IMG/VR virus record: IMGVR_UViG_3300031602_000003
Location: 1 to 54,824 of that record
Strand: one strand, 5' to 3'
Source: a virus
Length of the DNA stretch: 54,824 nt
Part shown: positions 5,561-13,842 of the stretch, in pieces
How the letters are laid out: every line of letters starts with the position of its first letter
Position numbering within the stretch: position 1 is the first letter of the stretch
Notes under the pieces: model-generated
The model's input: the letters and a program-made list of their open reading frames with translations, nothing else
The model's database searches: none
Told to the model about the DNA's origin: nothing
Position numbers and translations under genes: made by a program

Positions 5561-5647
5561 CACTTATATCATAAGTAATGTAGATAGGGGGTTGCTTTAT
5601 ACATATATGTGTAGTATGTTGGTCACATAACAAAGAAAGAACCCCTC

Positions 5648-5812
5648 ATGCTTATGATTAAAAACTACGTTACATTGGTTAGCGCAATATGCGCAACCGT
5701 GAGTCTTTATAGAACTGCCCGAAAAGCGAAGCAAGAATATGAATATGACGAGCTGACCCGCACCAAAACAATTGAAGAGAAATTTAGAATAAACACGGAG
5801 GAATTCAAATGA
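5648..5812 (+). CDS. 54-aa membrane-anchored small protein, first late-strand gene
   Basis: Begins MLMIKNYVTLVSAICATVSL, one hydrophobic N-terminal helix, then a charged tail (RKAKQEYEYDELTRTKTIEE). AAAGAA lies upstream, and the stop overlaps the next ATG by 4 nt (ATGA), indicating translational coupling. An internal ATG at 5654 is an alternative start. Function unknown. Confidence 0.65.
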   Translation: MLMIKNYVTLVSAICATVSLYRTARKAKQEYEYDELTRTKTIEEKFRINTEEFK

Positions 5813-6144
5813 TCATTCGCCACAATCTACCAAACAATAAGTTTACTAAGTTGGATCGAAGAGTATTTTCTAATAGTAAGATAAGTGATGGGGCCGTGAG
5901 GTTGTATGGTTACATGTGTAGTTTGCGGAATGGTGCTAACTTTAGTGACAAATACCTACTTACTGCGCTGAATATAAGTAAGAGAGCGCTGTATAACCGG
6001 AAGAAGGAGCTTAAAGAGGCAGACTTGATCTTAATAGACCAGATTAGCGCACGAGTTTATGTGGCTTATATTGGATATACTGATTTTACAGCTCGGCAGG
6101 TAAAGAATTTGTGGAAATCAGAGGAAGATCATGACACAAACTAA
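5809..6144 (+). CDS. Winged-helix DNA-binding protein, 111 aa
   Basis: The middle (about residues 18-85) reads as a helix-turn-helix of the winged type: DGAVRLYGYMCSLRNG, then SDKYLLTALNISKRALYNRK as recognition segment, then a wing ending in ARVYVAYIGY. Such domains occur in phage replication initiators and transcription regulators. Being at the head of the late strand beside the control region, it may act on the 4740-5640 sites; that is inference. GGAGGAATTC precedes the ATG. Confidence 0.7.
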   Translation: MIIRHNLPNNKFTKLDRRVFSNSKISDGAVRLYGYMCSLRNGANFSDKYLLTALNISKRALYNRKKELKEADLILIDQISARVYVAYIGYTDFTARQVKNLWKSEEDHDTN

Positions 6145-6355
6145 AAAAGGGAGTATGTTAGAAACAGTAACTAACACTTTTTCAGGAACTGTGGTAAGCT
6201 ATGTTCTGACATTAACGGTGATGCCCTTATTTGATATGCACCCCTCGTACAGTGATGCATTTGGGTTGTCTATTATATACACGATAGCTTCATTAATTCG
6301 AGGCTATATAATAAGAAGAGTGTTTAATAAGAGCAAAAATTCGTCAACCAAATAA
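6131..6355 (+). CDS. Two-span membrane protein (DUF7220-like)
   Basis: 74 aa with hydrophobic segments at about residues 20-36 and 44-58, followed by RRVFN and a basic tail. The pattern MLETVTNTFSGTVVSYVLT, then YTIASLIRGYIIRRVFN, resembles a small phage family with two transmembrane helices. It overlaps the upstream gene by 14 nt. The role in phages is unknown. Confidence 0.65.
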   Translation: MTQTKKGSMLETVTNTFSGTVVSYVLTLTVMPLFDMHPSYSDAFGLSIIYTIASLIRGYIIRRVFNKSKNSSTK

Positions 6356-6422
6356 TATTTAGCTTGCGTTAAGTGTAAAAACATAGATAAATAGGAACAC
6401 ACATTTATTTATAGGAACAATT

Positions 6423-6482
6423 GTGGCTAGAAAATACAACAATCCCATACCCCCTAAGAAAGAAGAGATTTATCATGGCTAA
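6423..6482 (+). CDS. Possible 19-aa peptide
   Basis: GTG(6423) to TAA encodes MARKYNNPIPPKKEEIYHG. AGGAAC lies 6 nt upstream and the stop overlaps the next start. Very short, so low confidence. Confidence 0.3.
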   Translation: MARKYNNPIPPKKEEIYHG

Positions 6483-6660
6483 AAAACCAACAGTACAAAA
6501 GATCACTCCTAAAGAGGTGGTAATGTCTGCCCCAATTCCGACACCTGAAGCACAGCCTATGACAGATAAAGAGCGTAGAGTTGCTAAAGTAATGGCAAAA
6601 CGCGCTGCAGCACAAGAACATAGAGCTGCTGCTGATGGTGATAGACACACTAGAAAATAA
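6475..6660 (+). CDS. Small basic protein of unknown function, 61 aa
   Basis: The start is set at the ATG at 6475 (MAKKPTVQKITPKEVVMSAP), with AGAAGAG about 8 nt upstream. Lys/Arg/Ala-rich, proline-containing N-terminus, probably disordered, with a helical C-terminal half (KERRVAKVMAKRAAAQEHRA). No family recognised. Confidence 0.55.
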   Translation: MAKKPTVQKITPKEVVMSAPIPTPEAQPMTDKERRVAKVMAKRAAAQEHRAAADGDRHTRK

Positions 6661-6681
6661 ACCTCAAAAGGACTAAATAAG

Positions 6682-7107
6682 ATGGCACAAGGCGACTTAA
6701 CAATTTTCAACGAAGCAAAGCTGGCGGTACTTAACGCTGTGCATGACTTCGACTCAGACACGTTTAAAGTGGCGTTTATTACTTCAACCCCGGTTGTAGC
6801 TCAAGCTACTCCTACTCTTGGTGATTACACTGAGTGTACGGCTGGTGGTAACTACTCGACTGGCGGCTTCGCAATGACTGCTGCAGCCCTTGCTGAATCA
6901 GGCGGGACAGTGACAGTTGATTTTACTACTGATATCTCAATGGTTAAACATGCGTCAAACCCTACAAATATATTTGCGGCCTTGATTTATAATAGCTCAA
7001 AATCTAATCAAGCAGTAGGATGGGTCGAAGTTGATACTTCCGGTGCTGATGGCTCAAGTGGCCTTATATCAGTAACCTGGGGCGCAAATCTATTTACACT
7101 AGCTTAA
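6682..7107 (+). CDS. Probable virion (fibre-associated) protein, 141 aa
   Basis: A beta-rich protein full of Thr, Ala, Ser and Gly, beginning MAQGDLTIFNEAKLAVLNAV and ending in a short strand (TWGANLFTLA). Similar small proteins accompany fibre genes in marine phages. It starts the fibre cluster (6682-10863), with AAAAGGAC upstream of the ATG. The structural assignment rests on composition and position. Confidence 0.6.
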   Translation: MAQGDLTIFNEAKLAVLNAVHDFDSDTFKVAFITSTPVVAQATPTLGDYTECTAGGNYSTGGFAMTAAALAESGGTVTVDFTTDISMVKHASNPTNIFAALIYNSSKSNQAVGWVEVDTSGADGSSGLISVTWGANLFTLA

Positions 7108-7117
7108 GGATTAGTCT

Positions 7118-8935
7118 ATGGCTGATATTAAACTCTCAGACCTGACCCTTAAAACTGGGAATATGGTTGCTTCTGATCTTGTGGAAATTACTGAAGGTGG
7201 TAATACTTCGAAATCAGTTACAGGTACGAAGATCATTGACATGGTTACAAGTGCCTCTGTCGTCACAGCTAATACTGCAAAGGTAACATACCCAAGTTCA
7301 GCTAGTACCAAACTGGCAGGCATTGAAGCTTCTGCAACAGCAGACCAGACAGATGCAGAGATAAGAGCTGCAGTTGAAGCAGCTACTGATTCCAACGTGT
7401 TTACCGATACAGACCACACTAAGTTGAATGCAATAGAAGCTAGTGCCACAGCTGATCAGACTAACGATGAGATTAAGGCAGCTATTGAAGCTGCGAGCGA
7501 CAGCAACACATTTACTGATGCAGATCATACAAAGCTAAATGCTATTGAGGCCAGTGCAGATGTGACTGATTCTACTAATGTTGTAGCTGCACTTACAGCA
7601 GGAACAGGAATTACTATTGCATCTAATGGTACTATTGCAGCAGGCCCACTTGCAGTAACAACAGTACAAGTAGCTAGTAGTGAGTCTGCACAGTTAGCTT
7701 TAACTGCTGAAGAGGGTGATGTTGTAGTTCGTTCTGATGAAGATAAAACCTACATGCACAATAGTGGCACGGCAGGAACTATGGACGACTACACTCTTTT
7801 GGCTACTCCAACAGGTGGTGTGAGCAGTGTAAATAGTGTTACAGGTACTGTGACTGCTGCACATATAGCAACCGCAGTTGAAGCAGCAAGTGGTTCAAAT
7901 ACATTCACAGATGCTGACCACACTAAATTAAATGCTATAGAAGCTTCAGCAGATGTGACTGATGCTACAAACGTAACTGCAGCTGGAGCATTGATGGACA
8001 GTGAGTTGGCTGGTATTGCTGCGGTAAAAGCAACCACAGGCACTTTCCTAACAGCCGACCAAAGTAAATTAGACGGAATAGCAGCAAGTGCCAACAACTA
8101 TGTTCATCCTAATCACTCTGGTGAGGTAACGTCTACTGCAGATGGTGCAACTGTAGTTGCTGATAATGTAGTTGATGAAGCCAATCTTAAAGTCTCCAAC
8201 TCTCCAACAAATGCATATGTTCTTACAGCTCAGTCTGGTGCAAGTGGTGGCCTAACCTGGGCAGAAGCTGCTGCAGGCGGTTATACAGCAGCTACTTCAG
8301 CACCTTCCTCTCCTTCCGATGGCGATCATTGGTTTGATACAGCTACAGGAATATTATATGTCAGGGTCGCTAGTAACTGGATAGATGTAAACACTGCTGC
8401 GTCTGGCCCAGCTGCTGCCGCTGCCACAGGTGGGTCTATGACACATGTTAGCACAGCAACAGTATCAGGAACTAGTACAGCCGAAGTTATTGTAGCAGTA
8501 GACAATACATATAAGACATATAAAATATATGCTTCATGGGAAGTACGGGCTGATAGTAATAGTAGTATTGAGCAGCGTTTCACAGATGGTGGTACAGCAG
8601 TAACAGATAACGCAGCTTACACAGGGGCTAGACAATATAATGGGGCAGGTAGTGCTGTAAATGGTAATGGTAAAATGGTGACAGCTTATCCTGATAGTAA
8701 TCTTCCAATAGCTTCTCAGGAATGGACAATTTTTATGGACGGTAATAATATAAAAAAAGTTATCTTTAGTTACGGAATTACAAGGGCTAATCAAGGTAGT
8801 TCTGTAGTTGCACAGGGTACTTTTTCTCCGCATAATTACAGTGCGAGTGGGAATATAGACGGTATTTCGTGGAAATCTCCTAACACTCAATTTAAAGCGG
8901 GTAGCACTTTCATACTTTACGGATTAGCAGAATAA
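7118..8935 (+). CDS. Tail fibre or appendage protein with internal repeats, 605 aa
   Basis: The N-terminal 60 residues (MADIKLSDLTLKTGNMVASD) look like a virion-attachment segment. Residues about 65-310 contain at least four copies of a unit with the core FTDADHTKLNAIEASA, typical of triple-stranded fibre shafts. Residues about 390-420 (SSPSDGDHWFDTATGILYVR) match a short fibre motif, and the C-terminal 170 residues form a beta-rich receptor-facing domain. AAGGA lies 7 nt before the ATG. Likely role: host recognition. Confidence 0.75.
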   Translation: MADIKLSDLTLKTGNMVASDLVEITEGGNTSKSVTGTKIIDMVTSASVVTANTAKVTYPSSASTKLAGIEASATADQTDAEIRAAVEAATDSNVFTDTDHTKLNAIEASATADQTNDEIKAAIEAASDSNTFTDADHTKLNAIEASADVTDSTNVVAALTAGTGITIASNGTIAAGPLAVTTVQVASSESAQLALTAEEGDVVVRSDEDKTYMHNSGTAGTMDDYTLLATPTGGVSSVNSVTGTVTAAHIATAVEAASGSNTFTDADHTKLNAIEASADVTDATNVTAAGALMDSELAGIAAVKATTGTFLTADQSKLDGIAASANNYVHPNHSGEVTSTADGATVVADNVVDEANLKVSNSPTNAYVLTAQSGASGGLTWAEAAAGGYTAATSAPSSPSDGDHWFDTATGILYVRVASNWIDVNTAASGPAAAAATGGSMTHVSTATVSGTSTAEVIVAVDNTYKTYKIYASWEVRADSNSSIEQRFTDGGTAVTDNAAYTGARQYNGAGSAVNGNGKMVTAYPDSNLPIASQEWTIFMDGNNIKKVIFSYGITRANQGSSVVAQGTFSPHNYSASGNIDGISWKSPNTQFKAGSTFILYGLAE

Positions 8936-8946
8936 AGGAAAATAAT

Positions 8947-9189
8947 ATGCAAAAATTAGTTAACGGAGTTGTTATAGACCTTACAGAAGCTGAAGAAGCA
9001 CAAAGGGTAGTAGACGATGAAGCAGCAGACGCAGAATATCTTTTAAACGGACATAAGGCGTTAAGGCAAGCTGCATACCCACCTATAGAAGATTACTTAG
9101 ATGGTATCGTTAAGGGTGACACTGCCCAAGTTGATAAATATATAGCTGATTGTGCAGCTGTTAAAACATTATATCCAAAAGGAAGTTAA
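8947..9189 (+). CDS. Small fibre-associated protein, 80 aa
   Basis: An acidic helical protein with QAAYPPIEDYLDGIVKGD near the middle and YPKGS at the end, a pattern common in short proteins next to tail fibres of marine phages, possibly assembly helpers. It sits 11 nt after the 605-aa fibre and abuts the next gene exactly (TAA then ATG). Confidence 0.6.
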   Translation: MQKLVNGVVIDLTEAEEAQRVVDDEAADAEYLLNGHKALRQAAYPPIEDYLDGIVKGDTAQVDKYIADCAAVKTLYPKGS

Positions 9190-10863
9190 ATGACAGCCTA
9201 TACATACAGCGGAAGTTTTCCTGGCAGTCCCCAAACTAACGATACATTAGTGATTAACAGTGTATCTTACACCTACTCGTCTAAAGGTGCTTGGGTTGTG
9301 ACGGGGGGTGGCCTTGAAGGTACAGCAGTATTATCTACTGGAGAATCTGGCGGCTCTAAATTATTAAGGGAAGACGGTGATGGCACTTCTTCATGGCAGA
9401 CAATAACAACAATCACTGGTGGACAGGCTTCTGCTATCACAGCCAATACAGCTAAGACAGGTATTACATCAGGACAGGCTTCTGCTATTGTGGCAAATAC
9501 TGCTAAGGATACCAATGTAGTTCAGACTACAGTATCAGGTAACGCAGGCACAGCTACTACTTTAGCAACCGCAAGAACGATTGCAGGAGTTTCATTTAAT
9601 GGCTCTGCTAGTATCTCTTTGAACAACAACGCCATTACAAACGGTGCAGGGTATACGACTAATGTAGGTGATATCACAGGTGTGACAGCAGGTAGTGGGA
9701 TGTCAGGTGGGGGTACTAGCGGTACAGTTACACTGACTAACTCATCTCCTAATGTTGTTCAGACTACGGTGTCTGGAAACGCAGGTACAGTAACTAATGG
9801 GGTTTACACTACAGGTACTCAAACTATAGGTGGTGTTAAGACTTTCTCTAGTAATGCCGTTTTCGGTGGTTCTGTCACAACGACAGCAGGAGGTACTTCA
9901 GGTGCAGCAGCAGTGGCTAACTTTGATGATGTTAGGATTGACAGTGACGCTCATTGTGGCCTTCAATTCTCAGGTGGTTCATCGGGTGAAATGCAAATAA
10001 GTTTTGGTGATGCTGGTGACCCCAATGCAGGGCGTATAAACTACCAAAACTCTAGTAATGAGATGCACTTTTTCACGAACGGTAGCCTCGCTTTTGACAT
10101 AGACAGCTCACAAGATGCCACCTTTGCAGGTACAATATCAGGGAACGGTTCAGGCATCACTACCCTCAACGGTTCTAATATATCTTCTGGTACAGTAGCT
10201 GCTGCGAGAGTAGCTACACTGAACCAAAACACTACAGGTTCTTCTGGCTCTTGTACGGGTAACGCTGCTACAGTTACTAATGGAGTATATACTACTGGAA
10301 CTCAGACTATTGGTGGTACAAAAACATTCTCTAGTAATGTCACTGTTAGCGGCACACTTAGTGTTCGCACAGCTATTGACCTAGCGGATAATGATATTTT
10401 GAGGTTTGGTTCTGGCGATGATGTAGAGTTTTTCTGTAACGGTTCACATATGTATACTGACTTGAATAGTGGTATTGGCAATTGGTACATCCGTGATGGA
10501 AGTAGTACACGATTTACGTTTAATGATAACGGATCATTTACAGCCACATCAAATATCACAGCGTATTCTGACCGAAAACTAAAAGCTAATCTTGAAGTTA
10601 TACCAAATGCGTTAGATAAAATATCGGCACTTACAGGTTACACGTATGACCGAATTGATATGGAGGGTGTAAGACAAAGTGGTCTTATTGCCCAAGACGT
10701 ACAGAAAGTGTTGCCCGAAGTTGTTGTCAATAATGTAGACCCTGAGACGAAAGAAGAAACATTATCTGTTGCCTATGGTAACATGGTCGGATTACTTATT
10801 GAGGCTGTAAAAGAACTTAACACTAAAGTGGATGACTTACAGAAACAACTAGAGGACAAGTAA
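9190..10863 (+). CDS. Tail fibre with C-terminal S74 intramolecular chaperone, 557 aa
   Basis: The shaft (residues about 60-400) carries repeats such as VVQTTVSGNAGT and GVYTTGTQTIGG, each present at least twice. The C-terminal 100 residues form an S74-type intramolecular chaperone domain: AYSDRKLKANLEVIPNALDK, then QSGLIAQDVQKVLPEVV and YGNMVGLLIEAVKEL. In that family Ser-Asp (here SDRK, about residues 457-460) is the autocleavage site that frees the folded fibre from its chaperone. Likely a trimeric receptor-binding fibre. Confidence 0.85.
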   Translation: MTAYTYSGSFPGSPQTNDTLVINSVSYTYSSKGAWVVTGGGLEGTAVLSTGESGGSKLLREDGDGTSSWQTITTITGGQASAITANTAKTGITSGQASAIVANTAKDTNVVQTTVSGNAGTATTLATARTIAGVSFNGSASISLNNNAITNGAGYTTNVGDITGVTAGSGMSGGGTSGTVTLTNSSPNVVQTTVSGNAGTVTNGVYTTGTQTIGGVKTFSSNAVFGGSVTTTAGGTSGAAAVANFDDVRIDSDAHCGLQFSGGSSGEMQISFGDAGDPNAGRINYQNSSNEMHFFTNGSLAFDIDSSQDATFAGTISGNGSGITTLNGSNISSGTVAAARVATLNQNTTGSSGSCTGNAATVTNGVYTTGTQTIGGTKTFSSNVTVSGTLSVRTAIDLADNDILRFGSGDDVEFFCNGSHMYTDLNSGIGNWYIRDGSSTRFTFNDNGSFTATSNITAYSDRKLKANLEVIPNALDKISALTGYTYDRIDMEGVRQSGLIAQDVQKVLPEVVVNNVDPETKEETLSVAYGNMVGLLIEAVKELNTKVDDLQKQLEDK

Positions 10864-11868
10864 ATGACACTACAGTCTTCAGGAGCAATTACCCTTGCAC
10901 AAATCCAAGCAGAGTTTGGAGGATCTAATCCTGCAAGCTTAAGTGAATACTATCGGGGTGGGTCGTATGTGCCGAACACAACTACAAACTCTAGTATTCC
11001 TACGTCTGGTACGATTACTATGTCAAACTTTTATTCAGGATCAAATGCAGCACCTGCATGGTCAATGGGTAACTTCTCAAGCCAAAGTAATAAAACACGT
11101 AATAGCTACTACTACTCTAACACATTAACAGCTTCATCTACTGGTACTGTTTCAGTATCTGCAGGAGGCACATCATCATATAAAAAATTCAAAGTAAATG
11201 GTGGAGGCTTAGTAACCTCAGCAAGTATAGCTAATGGTAATACCTTGCGTATGAGAATACGGGCCAGTGGTTCTTACTCTTCTACAGTAACAGGTACAAT
11301 AGCTGGTAATGGCAACACCTCTTCGTTCTCCGTAACCACAGGTGGTGCCCCTTCTCCTCCACCGCCTTCTCCACCGCCACCGACTAGTTCTTGTTTAGCA
11401 GCAAGTATGCCAATATTTATTCAAGGTGCGTCTGTAGAAGAAACAATTGGTGATCTGGTTGCAGGGGATCAAGTGACCTCCTTTAACTCACCAACCATAA
11501 TTGATGAAACTAATCCTAATTGGGAATCTTGGTCAGAAGACGATATCTCAGATGGATCTAATGTAGTAACAAGTGTTATTAGAGCAGATGCGTTTCTTGT
11601 TGGGCGGTATATTAGAATCAATGGACAGGTAGACTGTACAGAGCCGCATCCACTTCTAGTTCAAAGATCTAATCTTTGGCAGTGGATTAGGGCTAGTGCG
11701 TTAGTTGTGGGAGATAATTTGTATGGTATTGACGCTTCAGCAATTCCTATAACTTCTCTTGAAACAATTGACGGTCAATTACAGGTAGTTGATGTCGGTG
11801 CAGAAACCGTAGATACTTATTTTGCAGGTAAAATTGACGGTGTGTATATTCTTAACCACAATAAATAA
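10864..11868 (+). CDS. Fibre-like protein with SPPPP linker and C-terminal Hint (intein-like) domain, 334 aa
   Basis: The N-terminal part (MTLQSSGAITLAQIQAEFGG, then SLSEYYRGGSYVP) resembles marine-phage structural proteins and is followed by a beta-rich segment. Residues 163-173 are an extensin-like linker PSPPPPSPPPP. From Cys177 the sequence is a Hint domain: CLAASMPIF with IGDLVAGDQVTSF (block A), CTEPHPLLV and WIRASALVVGDNLYG (block B region), and VDTYFAGKIDGVYILNHNK ending His332-Asn333-Lys334. Known Hint domains shift the peptide bond before Cys1, so the domain may cleave itself off or attach the N-terminal part to another molecule. No C-extein remains beyond one Lys. Next downstream are a hydroxylase and a sulfotransferase. 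Confidence 0.8.
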   Translation: MTLQSSGAITLAQIQAEFGGSNPASLSEYYRGGSYVPNTTTNSSIPTSGTITMSNFYSGSNAAPAWSMGNFSSQSNKTRNSYYYSNTLTASSTGTVSVSAGGTSSYKKFKVNGGGLVTSASIANGNTLRMRIRASGSYSSTVTGTIAGNGNTSSFSVTTGGAPSPPPPSPPPPTSSCLAASMPIFIQGASVEETIGDLVAGDQVTSFNSPTIIDETNPNWESWSEDDISDGSNVVTSVIRADAFLVGRYIRINGQVDCTEPHPLLVQRSNLWQWIRASALVVGDNLYGIDASAIPITSLETIDGQLQVVDVGAETVDTYFAGKIDGVYILNHNK

Positions 11869-11881
11869 TAGTGGAATTTAA

Positions 11882-13231
11882 ATGCAAGTTAGAAATAATG
11901 TTACAGAAGAGTGGCATGGTTGGATTAAGGATAACGAGGGCTTAGATAAAACAGAGATGTTTAAAAGGCTTCTCGCTGAAGACTTTAATTTCATGTCAAT
12001 CAGTAAGGCGTTAAGCTTTGTTCCTACAGTCAATATGGAATGGTTTACTAACCCTGTTGTTGCTACTGGGGAATCAGAACCAATTGTTATTGCAGGAGGC
12101 ACTAAGATTGAGAATGATAAGATTGAGATGTGGGTTCTTGATGGGTTCTTAAATGAACAAGAGTGCAAGTCATTAATTAAAACCACTAAAAACAACATGA
12201 ATCCTTCTGGGGTAGACACACCAAATCCCTCTCCTGATATTAGAACAAGCAGAACGAGCTTTTCCGTTGGAGCATCATCTGAATTAGGTAAGAAGTTAGA
12301 ATGGCGTATATGCCAACTAACTGGATTAGATCCTAGACATGCTGAGACCTTGCAAGGTTGCCATTATGAGATAGGAGAAGAGTATAAAGAACATCCTGAT
12401 TTCTTCGATCCCTCCACTTCAAATAAAATAGGCAAACTAGGGCAGCGTAGTTACACAGTAATGATATATCTGAACGATGTAGAAGAGGGAGGAGAGACTG
12501 TTTTCCCTAAGTGTGGCATTTCATTAACACCTAAACAAGGAACGGTTGTTGTTTGGAACAACTTAAACTCTGACGGCAGTCTTAATCACAACTCTGTACA
12601 TATGGCAAAACCAGTGCTTAAGGGGGCTAAGACTATTATTACAAAGTGGTTTAGAACTAGCAAAGGGCTGCCTGTTTTCAGTGATATTACGGAACATGCA
12701 CCTAGATACACCGAAAAAGGTTTTGAGATAACTGCGCTATTTGACACACAATTTAAACGCATTACAGAGATTTACGAAGCCCATAAAAAAGATGAGCAGC
12801 CAGAGTCAGTCCCAAGATACCTTACTTCAGTTAACAACAACATACCTTCTACGGTCATGCCCTTCACAGAAGAAGAAGGTATGGAAATATCTGATATGGT
12901 TCAATCCCGATTAGAGGAGTGGGCCGGAGTAGAACTAGAACCAACTACCCAATATGGCTTCAGGGACTATAAGAGGGGAGCAGTGCTAAGTATTCATAGG
13001 GATAGGGAAAATACACACATTGTCTCCGCTATTATTAATATAGCACAAATTGTTGATGAAGAGTGGTATCTTAATGTTGAGGACTATTATAACCATAAAC
13101 ACGAAATAGCACTACAACCACAGTGTATGGTTTTTTATGAGGGACGTAATTTATTGCATGGCAGAGCCCAGCCATTTGAAGGTGATAGCTATGTTAATTT
13201 ATTTATACACTTTAAAGAAAAGGTGACATAA
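11882..13231 (+). CDS. Two-domain 2OG-Fe(II) oxygenase (prolyl-4-hydroxylase type), 449 aa
   Basis: Domain 1 (about residues 85-265) follows the prolyl 4-hydroxylase pattern: His171-Pro-Asp173 as the first iron ligands, YLNDVEEGGETVFP, distal His240 (SVHMAKPVLKGAK) and Lys250 for 2-oxoglutarate. Domain 2 (about 310-449) repeats the fold with His372-Arg-Asp374, distal His426 (NLLHGRAQPF) and a terminal strand SYVNLFIHF. The enzyme class hydroxylates proline or other side chains using O2 and 2-oxoglutarate. Two apparently intact active sites in one phage protein is unusual. The adjacent SPPPP linker is an obvious candidate substrate, by inference only. Confidence 0.85.
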   Translation: MQVRNNVTEEWHGWIKDNEGLDKTEMFKRLLAEDFNFMSISKALSFVPTVNMEWFTNPVVATGESEPIVIAGGTKIENDKIEMWVLDGFLNEQECKSLIKTTKNNMNPSGVDTPNPSPDIRTSRTSFSVGASSELGKKLEWRICQLTGLDPRHAETLQGCHYEIGEEYKEHPDFFDPSTSNKIGKLGQRSYTVMIYLNDVEEGGETVFPKCGISLTPKQGTVVVWNNLNSDGSLNHNSVHMAKPVLKGAKTIITKWFRTSKGLPVFSDITEHAPRYTEKGFEITALFDTQFKRITEIYEAHKKDEQPESVPRYLTSVNNNIPSTVMPFTEEEGMEISDMVQSRLEEWAGVELEPTTQYGFRDYKRGAVLSIHRDRENTHIVSAIINIAQIVDEEWYLNVEDYYNHKHEIALQPQCMVFYEGRNLLHGRAQPFEGDSYVNLFIHFKEKVT

Positions 13232-13235
13232 TATT

Positions 13236-13841
13236 ATGCTTTACTGTACGGGTGCTCCTAAATCAGGAACACATTTGCTTTTAAAGGCACTACGTTTGTT
13301 TGGAGACGATTGTCTTCAGGCAATCCATAGTCACAAAGACCATAACTTTCCGTGGGATGCTGTTGATAGGCGTGTACATATTATACGAAACCCTCGGAAT
13401 GTTCTTATAAGTTGGGCTAGATATCAGCATCTGCCCCGAAACGATGAGACAATTATTGGTAGTATGGATTATACCATTCAGCGTATGCGAGGACATTTCG
13501 GATGGATAGCAGAAGAACATTGTTTAACTGTCCGATTCGAAGAATTATTAACAGACCCTGGTGTGATTAAAAAAATAGGTGAGTACTTGGATAAACCTCT
13601 TATTAAGGGCCATTTTGAAGCACTTTGGGGAGGCACGTCCACGTTTACAAATGACCTAACTGACTGGAGGGACTTCTGGACTGTTGATGTGAAAAAAGCA
13701 TGGGTTGCAAAAGGTGGGGTTGAGATTGAAAATAAGATGTGCTATTTTAATGGGGATGAAAAAGTTTTAGAGAAAAGTAATGGTTATCAGTATACTGGTG
13801 CGCATCATTATCTTTCTAACTTACAAATAAAGGATAAGTGA
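13236..13841 (+). CDS. Sulfotransferase-like protein, 201 aa
   Basis: Residues 6-17 (GAPKSGTHLLLKAL) match the 5'-phosphosulfate loop of PAPS-dependent sulfotransferases, and residues 50-59 (IRNPRNVLISW) match the 3'-phosphate loop with Arg51 and Ser59. A C-terminal DWRDFWT resembles the region that closes over PAPS in this family. Shorter than many family members (about 250-300 aa). It starts 4 nt after the oxygenase stop, so the two are probably made together. Likely role: transfer of sulfate to a hydroxyl on a phage or host surface molecule; substrate unknown. Confidence 0.8.
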   Translation: MLYCTGAPKSGTHLLLKALRLFGDDCLQAIHSHKDHNFPWDAVDRRVHIIRNPRNVLISWARYQHLPRNDETIIGSMDYTIQRMRGHFGWIAEEHCLTVRFEELLTDPGVIKKIGEYLDKPLIKGHFEALWGGTSTFTNDLTDWRDFWTVDVKKAWVAKGGVEIENKMCYFNGDEKVLEKSNGYQYTGAHHYLSNLQIKDK

Positions 13842-13842
13842 A

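Larger units (their letters stand above)
4740..5640. other. Non-coding divergent region, probable genome-end or control region
   Basis: About 900 bp between the leftward early and rightward late genes contain no credible gene; a 67-codon rightward frame (5051-5254) has a GTG start, no ribosome site and unusual composition. The region holds an 11-bp direct repeat ATGCCACTATT (4903-4913 and 4958-4968), a CCCC-TCTTA-GGGG hairpin (4756-4768), a sigma70-like promoter, two GNA-triloop hairpins and the GTGCAC cluster. By synteny with N4 the physical genome ends (direct terminal repeats) should fall here. Confidence 0.6.

Noticed and set aside
6364-6392. Sigma70 late promoter (TTGCGT, 17 nt, ATAAAT)
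   Set aside because: The -10 element matches the consensus poorly and no independent support was found.
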